Shown here piece after piece: positions 13,901-35,600 of a DNA stretch of 64,000 bases. This stretch comes from Ascaris suum (lineage: Eukaryota; Nematoda; Chromadorea; Rhabditida; Ascarididae), in assembly GCA_013433145.1 (NCBI GenBank), contig CM024171.1:12834065-12898064 (forward strand), read 5' to 3'. The translations under genes were made by a program, and so were the position numbers. Under the pieces are notes generated by a model. It made no database searches and had not been told where the DNA came from. It worked only from the letters and a program-made list of their open reading frames with translations. Every line of letters starts with the position of its first letter. Positions within the stretch are counted from its first letter, which is position 1.

Positions 13901-16187
13901 ATTACCCTAAAAGGCTAACTAGTATAGAGAGCAAATCCTTGAATATTCATTCGCCTATTAGGTCCTATAATTTTTCATCGTTATCAAATCCTTTGACTAC
14001 CGTTAACCTGCTATAGAATAGGCTCTTCAAAAAATGCTATAATAAATCGCAATTTATAGTCATAAAATACCTTAATATTTCCTATTATTTCGTAATTCTA
14101 TTATTTCTCTAAAATTAAATGCGTTCCTCACTTTTTCTTTCGATATATATGATCTTTTAATAATTTATTACTCAAAAAAAAGAAAGAAACGAATTTAATT
14201 ACACTATTTAATTACACTGTTAGAAACGAGTTCATATTGCTACTGTTTCATGCAAATATTGTTTCGAATGAGTTAAGATAATCGCTTGAGCTCTGGTTTT
14301 GTTTGATCACCTGTTGCATCTGTACATATTGCTTGTTGAAGGTAGTATTAGTTTCATCGCTCGCAATCGTTCAGCGGAATAAATAGAACAGAGATCAGCA
14401 CGTTTAACGAGCAATCAGCACGTTTACCGGAAATTGTTCTATTATAGCGTTTGAAAACGAAAACCCCTATAGATTGTGCATTTCAGAAATTTCTTGAGCA
14501 CTACAAGCGGACGCTCTTTTTTTTGCAGCATCATTTAGGTGGTAACAGATCAGTGTGCGCAAGTTGTAAGCATCTTCCGCTGCAGAATTGAGGAAACCTA
14601 CAGGAAGTGGATGCAAACACTAATTCCCCGTCCTTTCATTTTTGTTCTGCTTAAGGATTTATGGTTTCGATTGCAACCAGCGGCTAGAACTTAGAGCTAG
14701 CGTTTAGGATCACCAGACCATAGAATGAAGAGCCACTCTACGTGATGTTGTTTTTGGTTCATGCTCAAAGATGGAAGGAGAAGGGATGGTGAGTATCTGA
14801 GGATAGCTTTGCTGCGAGTGGATTTTGGTCGTTCAGAAATGTTCGATCACCGATTGGAAATCAGCATGCTGCAACATTCACAGTGATCTACTTCGCACGG
14901 TGACGATCTAAATGTGTTATACTGGGGAGAAGGAGAAATAGAAGGAGGGAGGAGGGGGAGGGGGAGAAAGAGGTGTTGAGACTGGCGGCTGACCTCTCCA
15001 TCAGGGGTGATCTTACTTCTAAGGTGTTCATCATAGGCGGGTTTTTGCGTGGGAGTCCGATCTTCCGTCATGAATATTTAGCTAATATCTTCGTATATAA
15101 TTTTTTTTTTATTGCATTGCCATAATTGCAATAAATTAAGCTTAACTTAGAAAATATCTTCGTGGTGAATAAATGAGGTGAAAATTTCATATAAGGGGCA
15201 ATTGAAGTGTTGACATCTGATTCAACTCCAAACTTTTTTTTAAAAGACAATCCCCAATGGAAAAGTCTCAGAGGTTCATGGAATTTCATCAACGGTCATG
15301 CAATAACATTCAAATGCGAAAATCGTTGGAAATGAGAAGCACGAAAACATTTTCTTGATCAATGTCACTTCACTCCCTAAAATATAATAGCAAGCTTTAT
15401 CCATTGGCATCGGATTCATTATCTCCCGGAAGGTGTCTGAATCGTATTCATATGTGTGATCCCATGTCAACATGTGTCTATGCTTCTATCGGCATGTTTA
15501 TTTATCTCGACTAGGATATAAATGCCCTGCAATATCGGCCGAATAACATAGAAACACCTGGCGGAAAAGCACACCTAGAAGAGCAAATAACAACGTTGAG
15601 CGAGACAATATAAAATAACTACGATAATAGCAATAATATTATTTGCGAATTGGTTGCAATCATTTAGCTCATAGTATGGTGTGCCTATTGTAAGCAACAA
15701 AAACGCTCTCGATTGTTGGTGAGTATTTAACTGATTGAATATGATAGATACTCATTAAAGAAATCGATAGCAAAAAATACGTCAAAGATAATCGGGAAAA
15801 TTCCCATCGAATGCAATAATTAGATCGGGAAATTTCGCTGAAAATTTTCAAAAGAATTTCGCCATCATTCTTAATTATATTTTATTTCACTATTCGATTA
15901 TATTCTAATTTAATTATCTCGATGAATTGATGCATTAGAGATAAGATATTACAAATGCAATATTAAAATGTTTAACTTTATGTATTATAATTAGTAATTT
16001 ATGTTTTATTTTATTTAATAGTTTAGTATAATTTAATAAAAGATTTCATTTTTATTAATCATATTTTGGATAATTTAGATTTATTCCATTGCTTCATAAA
16101 TATCATTCGCGTATCGTTCTACTATTTCAAAGAAGAAAAAAAAATTTCTTTTTTTCTTTCCAAATTCCATATAAATTTTTTATTCTC

Positions 16188-16218
<31 letters not shown>

Positions 16219-16260
16219 TTGGCTTAATCATTTCAATGTTTTATTTGTTTATTGTTTCAG
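10927..16260. other. Stretch without a firm gene; two exon-like plus-strand pieces
   Basis: Two pieces are worth recording. 12787-12850 starts with an ATG, encodes a basic stretch (MRNQKSYPSGKEKNGRANEL) and ends at a strong GTAAGT donor. 13450-13568 follows an ATAG acceptor, encodes 39 residues including ERRFVPRRNFDRSSG, and ends at an AAAAG|GTAAGG donor. The phases of the two do not join directly, so if a gene exists other exons are missing. The rest is AT-rich sequence with C-runs near 11800 and 11975 and poly-T tracts. A purine- and pyrimidine-rich patch lies at 14930-14970. Confidence 0.25.
16251..16260 (+). promoter_or_regulatory. Candidate trans-splice or 5' UTR acceptor of the pepsin-inhibitor-like gene
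   Basis: ATTGTTTCAG, preceded by a long poly-T tract, is a strong nematode acceptor 30 bases before the ATG at 16291. Whether it takes a spliced leader or a non-coding exon cannot be told from the window. Confidence 0.5.
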
Positions 16261-16290
16261 ATATTACAAGATTGTATCAAAGCATCAGCT

Positions 16291-19315
<3,025 letters not shown>

Positions 19316-19483
19316 CATTCTTTTCATATTGTGCTAATGAAATTATTCCTATTGTTATCGAAAAATTGTTTGCACCTTCAATATATGCCTAAATATCAGA
19401 GTTATTAAAACGTACTTAGAAGTCTCACTTCCATTTTAAAAAAGACATTAGTAATACGAATAAGCTTTATTTATATCATTTGG

Positions 19484-19489
19484 AAATAA
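19484..19489 (+). terminator. Possible poly(A) signal AATAAA
   Basis: A canonical AATAAA lies about 170 bases after the stop codon of the pepsin-inhibitor-like gene. Confidence 0.4.
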
Positions 19490-19679
19490 AAAATCGAGAA
19501 TTATTTTAATTATGGATGAAGTTCATTGCTATAAAGAGCAGAATGAGAAGAAGTATCCTCGAAAATTGAAATTCATCTCGAAAGAACAAAACATAATCAC
19601 AACAAGAATAAAGGGAATTTGCATAATTATGTATTCTTTTTTTTTCAGTTGGTAATTACATAACGAAATTGTGCGACGC

Positions 19680-19787
<108 letters not shown>

Positions 19788-20304
19788 GTATAACATGGCA
19801 ATAAGGCGCCTTCCAAATGTAATTTTTAAAAGCGCATAAACTTTTTTTATTACTCCAAATGAAACTGCATTTAAATTTATTGCCATTGACCAATTCAAAA
19901 TTGATAATTAAATAGAGGGGGAGACCCTGAGAGATCGAATCCCTCCCACTATGTTTTCAAGGATCTCTCTCGACAACAACGGAGATGCTGATGAATGAAA
20001 CGTTGAAACAATGGTAAGAGACTAACGAAGTAATTGATGCGAAAATGTCTCAGTCTCCCATTCCTACCTGGAAAATTACCTCAAAAAAAAAAACTAAGCT
20101 AAACTAAGTTATTGGCTAGGATAACGAGCCACATAGTTGCGTTTTTATGAGACGAAGGTCAAAAGAAAAATACGTTGAAGAGTATTCAGATAAATGTGAA
20201 TTCCCTCTGTTCGCTCTTTATACTTTGAGAGCGAAGAAAAAGAAAGAATAAGGCCCATTCAAAGAAATTAGAAACGTGAGAATAATATTCGGCTCAATCA
20301 CATA

Positions 20305-20310
20305 TTTATT
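20305..20310 (-). terminator. Possible poly(A) signal of fukutin-like gene A
   Basis: AATAAA on the minus strand (TTTATT on plus) about 64 bases after the stop codon of gene A. Confidence 0.45.
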
Positions 20311-20373
20311 CAAAAACCTCTAAGTGCATATATTATTTCAATTCATTTCGCTATAAATATTTCAAATATTATA

Positions 20374-26610
<6,237 letters not shown>

Positions 26611-29420
26611 TGTTTCTTTTACACTTGTCCAACTTTCGTTTCCATCATTCCAGCATTCAGAAATTTTTTTAATTTTAATTTTGATCGAATTGATCAGTTA
26701 TCGATCACCTAAATATTCAATCGATTGGATATATTTGCTCGATACATTTTTTTTAAATCGCTCAATAAATCTAATCAAAGAGAATATACATCGAAATTGT
26801 ACAAATCTTTTTTTTTTCTGCAAACAGTTAAGTAAAGAAAGTGGCGAAAGCTTGAAAAAAATTCACTGGTGGTAGATGATAAAACCGCTTGAAATACCCG
26901 ATTACTTGAAGTGAAAATATGGCGATTTCTAGAGCTCATTTAATTTATACGGGAATAACACTTCACACAGGATAAATCAATGCATGTAATGCGCAGTGGT
27001 ACAAATACGTTCGGATGAGAGGGAAAAGGGGAGGAGGTTAAAAAAGGGAAGTGCCCGGTAAGTTTAAGACCCTTGTTCCTTAAAGCTCACTAAGAACAAA
27101 TTTTTGTAATTGCAATAAATGCATGCAAAAAAAAAAAATTAACGTTTTATAATCAATTCAACAAATAAGACATTTCATCCAAACAAATCGTTAGAGAATT
27201 TGACATAAAATATTTAAACGAACTTAGCGACAACGCATCGGATAGCAAAATAACGATGAAATGATGGCGCTGATACTAGATAATAACCGTATCTTATTGA
27301 GGCATTTCTCTTATCTAACAGTCATTCAATGTTTACGCCGCATTTATTACTGATGATTTCGTGGCAGATGATCTACGAAATATTGAACTCTTAAAGCACC
27401 GATTGTATATACTTCGGCAGTGATCAGCTGGGGAAGATCATTAACTATGAAATACAAGAACTCCGGTTTGATAGGTAGAGATTCAGTTAATTTGGCAAGG
27501 TGATAGGTGAATATTAATAAACAAAAGCATGACATCGAGCAAATTTATAGTTTTTTCAAACAGTTATGATCTCCGCAACATCGACTCCGAATTTTGTCGA
27601 TAGAATAATGCATCAATCATTCGTAAATCTTTGCAATAGGAGAATATGAGAGAAGAAAGCAATATTCGTTATAAGAAGAAGGAAGCAAAATTGAAGATGG
27701 CTAAATCGCAGAGGGGACAGTAAGATTTGCAATGAATCACAAGAATTTCTTCAGCACCTGAAGGTAAGCATAGTAAAATGAGCCTCTTGAGAAGTTCAAA
27801 GGAGGTTTTTAATTTGCGATAATCAAACGCAAATATTTCGAGATAGGAGAATTCTGCCTTTCTTGACAAATTGCTAAGGTGATCTCTGATTTCCAATTTT
27901 TGAAGATGATAAAGGTGATAAAAGTGATAAATGTGATTTCCGACTAGACATCCTAAGAAGGACATATACTATGCGTTCACTGTGATCTCTCATCTCTTTA
28001 TGCTTTGATCATTCATTTTACCGTTGTAACCGTTAGGATTTGATTGCGTAGAGATGTATCAACTCTCATCGCTTTTGAATCTATAGAAATCTCTTTTAAG
28101 CTAATATACCTGAAAGTTAATCTTATTAATGAAATTATTCGCCATAATATATTCATGCAATGGGCAAACAATTCATATCATATGTTGCATTCACTCACTA
28201 TTATGATAGCATTGTCATGTAACGGCTATTCAAATTAAAATCGTTTATTTTTGAATGAGGCATTTTTTTTACAGAACACAAATGTCATAAGAAGCAATTA
28301 TTAAATCCGACAATGCAAAACGAAAGCAAACATAATTCTTTAGATTCATAATTTATTCATAAACGAACATCACAAGAATGTAATAATAACGAACTATTTA
28401 TGGATTATTTCAAATATCTCTCACGTTTTATTTCATTCCGTGGTGGAAAATTTTTCACCGTTCTATGGAAAATTTGGAATTTCTTTGTGGCTCATTCAGG
28501 AATCCACATACCTTTTAATGAAAATTCGATAAATTTTGGATAAATGAGAAGCAAATTTCATTCAAAAAAATACGTTTATTATCGATGAAAGTGAAAATTT
28601 TTGCCGGAAGATTGAGCAAATACAAGAGAGTTTTTTTCTTTAAAAAAATGATTAATTTGATGAAGAATAATTTCTGAGATCATAACCTCTCAAATTGCGA
28701 AATGCATTTATTTACTTTCGTGATTACATTGTAGAGTAATAACTATCCAAAATATACGATACAAAAGAGACAATTCAAGAAGCAACAGCGCATTAGCAAA
28801 AAAGGCACTTATTAGGCCATTATATTAAAAAGATCTTTGATGGATTTTCAGGATATTTTCAAGATATGTTCTTAAACAATTTTCGCATCGAAGAAACAAC
28901 TTAAAAATTAAAAAAAAATTTGTGCATATGATGATAATTGCTGTATGAAATAGAAGAGGCTTTATTCGGCAAATTATGTAGGCTTTTTTATGTACGAATG
29001 GAATAGACCGTTCAACCAAGTGATAATCACCTATCGAATGAGGACTATCTATAACTGATGCAAAATACTCATTGATAAAGATTAAAACACATACAAAAAG
29101 AGTGAAGATACTTTCCATTTTTCCTTTTGAAATGAATAATAGGAGAAATAAATAATTTTAATATTAATTTGCTTCAAAGATTAGCATTTGAAAACATAAG
29201 AGAAATGAACAAATTTTTCTTTTTTTTTTTGCAAAACTTTCATAATTGCTTCGAAAAGATTTTCATACGAAATAGAATAGTTTGAATTGCAATTCTCTAA
29301 AATGCAAATTTTTTTTTTCATTGCAAAAACGCCTCATTTATGGCGATCTGAATTGTTTCGAAGAATTAACTCATCATTGCTCGATGATAAGATTTTTCGG
29401 ATAAGCGTACAATAAAAGTA

Positions 29421-29508
<88 letters not shown>

Positions 29509-29625
29509 GTAACTTTTTTAAAATCTCTAACATTTCGTTTAAAAAATGGCACCATAATATGATAAAATACCAGTAGATAATTTTGAATGCAGCCTCATAT
29601 GGAATCGTATTTGATAACGCACCAT
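26611..29625. other. 3.0-kb spacer between the tandem fukutin-like genes
   Basis: No firm gene. Two minus-strand open frames are noted. 28825-29118 has 97 codons from an ATG with a signal-peptide-like start (MESIFTLFVCVLIFINEYFA) and four later Cys. 27669-27965 is Leu-rich and includes HLSNLSRKAEFSYLEIFAF after a small CATTTATCA-type tandem repeat. Neither has a motif I can name. An AT array occupies 29419-29505. Confidence 0.35.
29419..29505. repeat. (AT)n microsatellite
   Basis: An AT array of about 87 bp with one interruption (ACAT), starting about 120 bases beyond the stop codon of gene B on the minus strand. Confidence 0.95.
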
Positions 29626-32600
29626 CTAGAATACCTTATATACACTCGACCATTCATGTTCTTCCCAGTGACCTGTTCTTTGAACATTTTTATGTGATGA
29701 GTACCATGTGAACGTACTTGTTTTCTGTGGAATTTTCCAATTAATTCCATAGTCAGCCTGTTAAAATTATTAGCCGATTATTTAATCAATTAAACGAAAT
29801 GAAAACATAAAATATAATGGTGAAAATAGAAATTGAACGTCAAGAAACGGAAAGGATAATTCATGCAACGTTTATTGAAAATGAATTCAAAAATTATTGG
29901 AAGAAATTCAAATTAGCGACTTCGAAAATTTGCATATATAATGAATGTAATTCATCGAATGAATTTTATTTCTTAGAATGCTTATAGCTGGATATTCCTA
30001 TTTGCAAAAATTTTCTAAGAACCACTAAAACTTTAAATATTAATAACACCATTGAAAGTAATTGCGGGTTTGAATAGGAGTTATTTTTGAGTGAGCACTA
30101 TTTTAATTGTGACTATAATTAAGTTATTTTTATTTTATCCGGACACCTTTCGTGTTTGGAGATTGATAGATCATCTCCTATCATTTAGACGAAAATTTCT
30201 AATGCCAGGTGATTTTTCTTTTTTTTTTTTGAAACTCGATTCTAGCGAAAATGCCAATAAAAACGAAATATTTGCATTTTCGGCTGAAAACAATTCGTGG
30301 ATAATTTGCCTTGAAAAAAAGAAGGTTCTTTATAGATTCTTCATGAGATGAAAAGTAGGCAACCTGTGATAAATGCATTTCAGAGGTGGATTTCCATTAG
30401 CAATGAACAAAATAGAGTTGAATTAAATAGAAAGGAGTCGGAGTAATGATGAGTAAACACACTATTACTAATTATGGCATAGCATTTATTTCGTGAATTT
30501 TTTAAAGCAAAAGTAACACTCGAGCAAAAGCTCTACTTCCCGAAAAAAAAGTAAGCAGCTATGGACGAAAGTGATGTCTTTAATGTATGACTTTCAGATT
30601 CCTTCAGAAAAAAAAACACTCTAAATTAATACTAATATTGACGAATATAAATGTAAATAATTATTAAAAGAAATAAAAAATTCCACTTACTTCGAGAATT
30701 TGTTCCACATTACATGGAACATTAAAAAGTTCACCATGAAGATCACCAACACAAAGATTATTGATTGGTGGATAAATCCACTTGAGTTTTTCCTTCTTAG
30801 GAACGATCATTCCGCCGACCCAATTGTTGTTTTCATCGCGATATACAACAAATAAATCGATTTTTGTTGAATTCATATATACACTCACCTCAAGAGAGTC
30901 GTTTAACTAAATATTGCACCATTATTATCGGCTAGCAGTAATTAATTTCTTTTAATGATTATAGTTCGTTGGCTAATTTGAATATAGATTCATATCGGCG
31001 ATTGCTCTAGAAAATCGTTCCCGTTGAGGAGATTCAATCGCAGCAACAATTGTAGCACTAAATTCTTTTGAATAGGGAGATGGGAACAAGGATAAAGGCG
31101 TTAACCGATTAAAAAGGAAATTATTCTAAAGCAAAACGTATGAAGCTCAAGCATTTGCTTCAATTGACTTTTCGAAGAAATAAACTCTTTAAGATAGGAT
31201 AAAATCACAGAGGAATTTTTCTTTTATTGCCGAATTAGATCGCCTAATATTTGCATTATGTTTTGTCAATTTTTGTTTTATATAATGAAAATGATGCTTG
31301 TATTTAATATTCGATTCTATTATATTAGAATGATTTGAATAATTAAAAAAAAAATTCTTTTTTTTTTCTTTATATTATTATCTCATGAAAGCGTAATCAT
31401 TTATCATAACCTTTCCAAGAATCCAATAAAGCTTAAAAGAATTTGCATATTCCATATTTTTCAACATTGTTTCGTTTAATTCATTGAGTTTTATTGCAAA
31501 ATCCACATCAGTTGTATCTCTTATAAAAGCGCATTCTCGATACCAACCTGAAATTTATTGGAAAAATATTGATAAAAAATATCGAAATTAAAACAATTAT
31601 TTCTTTTTTTTTTCTACTTCACTCTTATATATTTGCAAATTGATGTGATGCTAAAACATCGATTTTTTTTTTATAATGCTTCAAAATTTATTTATCAGTC
31701 ATTCCCTCTACATAAATTTCATCTTTTCTTATTAAAAAGAACTTATGGCAAAAAGGTTCCAACCACTAAGATGGGTACATTTCGCGAATGGAATGAGTCG
31801 TGCTTAAATTATGCTAATATCACCTCAGGGATTGGATGGCGTATATGAAACATTTAACATCGGCGTACATTAACCAAATAGGGATTTCTGAACATCGTAG
31901 GCGCCTTTTTTAAATAGTCTTTCGAAGATTTGCTCTGCAGAGCCTGTCGTGGTAAGGTTACATATCAATATCGATAATAGAAGAGTGCACGTTTCAATTT
32001 TTATCCTCTTGCAATAACGTTGCACAACGCTGTCAACTTTTATTTGTTTATTTATTTGTTTATTTCAATCAACAGAGCATTCATTACGAATAAATGTCTC
32101 TTCATATCGCTTCCAGTTGTCCCGATTCAATGCTTCTCGGATCCAGTTGGTTCCTGCGGTCTTTTTTAAAGAATCGCTCCACCTCATTGCAGGTCGGCTT
32201 CTACTTCTTTTGCAGTTCGTGGTGTCCATTCTGTTATTTTTTTTACCCAGTCGTCCTTTTTCAGTGCAGATATCTTCGCCGCCCATCATTCCGGCCTCGG
32301 TTACCTGATCCTTTACCTTTGTTATACCTCGGAGCCATTCGTTGGCTTTCCTCTGTCGTATTTTGATTCCTGTCATGATTCTTTCCATTCTTCTCTCTGC
32401 CACTGCCAGTAGCTTGCGCACTTTCTTAGTTGTTACCTATGTCTCCGAACTGTACAAAATTGTTGGCATAACGCTTTTTTTCAAAGATTTTCCGCTTGAG
32501 ACTCATCGGTACTTTTTTTTCACGGTAGAAGTCTTTATTCTTAAAAAATGCTTTCCAGCCTTGTTTGATCCTGCGTCGTACATCTGCTTCCGTTCCTTCT

Positions 32601-35600
32601 CTCATTTTTACACATCTGCCCAAGTTGATAAATTCATTTGCGCTTTCAATCTTCTCGCCCCTTACGACGATCGTCGACTTCAGCTCTCGGTTGCTCATCA
32701 GCTTCGTTTTGGAGGTGTTTAATCGCAAGCCAACTACCGCACTCCTCACCTCGACTTCTTTTAGCATTTTCTTTATTTGGTTGGAGTTGTGAGATATCAA
32801 GACTATGTCGTCTGCGAACCTCAAGTGCGAAAGTCTTTTTCCCGTCCACGTTCACGCTCTTGTTTTCCAACCTAGCTCGTCGAACACGAGCTGTAAGGCT
32901 GCACTGAACAGCAGCGGAGATAGCAAGTCTCCCTGCCGTACTCCTCTCTTTATCTGTAGTTGCCTTTCATGTACGAAAATTGTAGTTGTCGATTTACTTT
33001 GGATTTCTTGAAGGATGGATATTATTGAAGGGTGTACCGAGGCGCTTACCAAAGACCTCCATAGGGAGGCGTGTTCAACAGAATCGAAGGCCTTTTCATA
33101 GTCTATGACCAACAAGTAAAGGGGCAAGTTGTACTCTCTGGTTTTCTCGATGAGCGTGGTAAGCACGTTTTCAACAACTGTTGACTTCCCCGGCCTAAAG
33201 CCTGCCTGCTCGCATCTTGTTTCTGCTCAATTTGTTGCTGCATTCTTTTACATAAAACTTTCGAGAAGCACTTGAGATTGTTGGTAGGAGTGATATGGGG
33301 CGGTAGTTTCTGATATCATGTGGATTGCCTTTCATTGGCAACAGAATTGTTTTTGAGAAGGTGAAGTCTTCAGGGATTTTTTGATATTTGATTATGTTGT
33401 TGAACAGACTTTTCAACGGTGTTACTAATAATTCCTTCCCGAGTTTCAACATTTCCCTAGTTAGTCCATCGTTGCCTGGCGCCTTCCCGTTTTTCATGCT
33501 TTGGATCGCGTTTCTTATTTCTGAGTCGATGATTTGTAAGAACGGCTTTTTCGTGTAACGAAAGTGCGGTCAGCCTCACCTCCATACCGTTTAGTATAAC
33601 ATTCCTGAACGATGTGGTCGATTTCTCGTGTTTCTGACGTGAGTGACCCGTCGCTTTTCCTCAGCTCAATTATTCTTCTTTTGTTCTCAACTAGCGAGCT
33701 TCTTGCCCTCTTCAATTTCCCGGTAGTTGCGGCTTGCTTCATTATAGTCAGATATTTCTGATAACGGTTTTCGCATATTTTCTTTTTGATTAGCTTGTTA
33801 AGTTCACAGAATTCCAGCTTAGTCCGAAAATTAGCACCTCGTTTCATCTTTCTTCTTTTTCCAAGCAGTTCTTTTATTTCTTTCATAAGAGGCGAGGTTT
33901 TCTGCCTTGTTGTCGTAGCGATTTGTGCCGCTTGGTTGATTTTTGCAAGAGTATTTGCATAGGTAGGTTCACTCTCAGTTAAATGAGAATGTTGCAATGC
34001 GTATGTGTATAACCTTGCGTCGAATAATTTTTCGATGCTTCTGTTTCGTTTTCGTCTGGCCCATAAGCGTTTATCCTTTAGCCTGAGTTTTGTTCTAACT
34101 AGGCGATGATCGCTGCCTGTTTGAAAGTGGTTCAAAACTTCGGTATCTTTCACGATTATTGCCTTATTCACCAAGATGTAGTCTATTTCGTTTTTTGCAT
34201 CTCCACTGGGGCTTCTCCAAGTCCATTTTTTGCCATGTCTTTTTTTAAAAAACGTATTCGTGATTTTCATCCTTTTATTTTTGCAAAAATCAACTGGTTG
34301 TTGTCCGCGTGGATTCCGCGTTCCCAATCCAAAATTCCCAACTGATTGCTCTCCTGGTATTCGTGCTCCAACGGTTGCATTAGAATCACCCATTATAACG
34401 GTGAACGTAGGTCGCTCTTCTTTAACTACAGCTGTCAGGTCGTAAAAGAATTGCGTATATCTCTCATTGCTTTGACCTCCGTGTGGTGCATACATTTGAA
34501 TTAGTCGCATGTTTGTTTTTCTATTGATCTTAATTTTGAATTGCGCGATTCTAGGAGAACGAGAAGAAAATGACATTATCTTAGCCTTCCATTCTTTCGA
34601 AACATAAAATCCGACTCCACCCCGCGGTGTCTCATTCTCTCCCCGGTAAAACAAGCAGTTACCGTTTCGCCGGTCGACGGCCTCTTTGCCTTTCCTTCTA
34701 ACTTCTGCTAGGCCGATTATATCGAAATTGATTTTTGACGTCTCTTCTTCCAATTCCTCCAACCGGTCATTCGATAGCAGCGTCCTTGCATTATACGTGC
34801 ACAGGTTGAACATGGTCGCGTGAAGGTTACGGCTTAGGCTCGTCTCCTGCCCGTTGGATGCAGAACGACTCGATTCACCGTTGTTCCTCTTGTGAAGGTC
34901 GGAGCTTACTTGAAGCCGACCGCGCAGCAGCGAATGTTGAATGTTGAACGATGAATGATGTCAACTTTTAGCAACATTTAAATGGCAGCAAGAGTTTCGG
35001 GGAATCTATCAATGAACATGAAGAATGGTAGTCGAGCCATCTCATCGTATAACTTATATACGCATCAGATTTCATAACACTAGCCTCAATTGTTTCCGAG
35101 CTGAAAATTACGTACACATATGCGTTCACGGGTTAATTTGAGTGCGCGCTCGCGCGCGCACACACACATACACATGCACAGACATATAAAGGCCGAAGAG
35201 CTCGACTTGTTTCACAAGCAAATGACAATAACAGTTTCGATGGAACATTTTCTGTAACAACTGTAGTTATGATAGGTGCTCTGATTACTTCCACGTATGC
35301 AATTTGTTATAACCGCTAACAACCGATTTAGAAACTGATTAGTATTTTATTGTGTGATGGTAACCCTTTCAGCAGATATGAATCGATATTCATCTCATTG
35401 TTGCTCTAATGCCCAGATTTCATTGATTTAGAAAAGTTATCGCATTGGACATCTTTTTATTGCATTTTTCTATTATTAAAATGTTGATTTTGCATATTCA
35501 AACTGATTTTCAACACCTCATGAAATCATCCACTTTCGGTATTTGTGTGCTAATATCGAATGAGTTGAATCAGTGGAAGTCGGATGAAGAGGCGAGATGA

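Larger units (their letters stand above)
32043..34958 (-). mobile_element. RTE-clade non-LTR retrotransposon, near full length, frameshifted
   Basis: The element reads on the minus strand. It holds an apurinic-type endonuclease domain, then a reverse transcriptase, then a C-terminal region with RPAMRWSDSLKKTAG and a W-x-R-Y-E-x-T end, in the order usual for RTE elements. It ends in a short tandem tail of AAATAAACAAATAA words with no long poly-A, also usual for RTE. The ends are set by a perfect 12-bp target-site duplication. Coding capacity is split over at least five frames, so this copy is unlikely to move on its own unless some shifts are sequencing errors. It sits in intron 3 of fukutin-like gene B, in the sense orientation of that gene. 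Confidence 0.85.

Noticed and set aside
32094..32907. Several plus-strand frames overlapping the retrotransposon
   Set aside because: They are antisense shadows of the RTE reverse transcriptase, whose motifs read on the minus strand.
34106..34445. Plus-strand frames opposite the endonuclease domain
   Set aside because: They are shadows of the RTE endonuclease frame, which carries all expected motifs on the minus strand.
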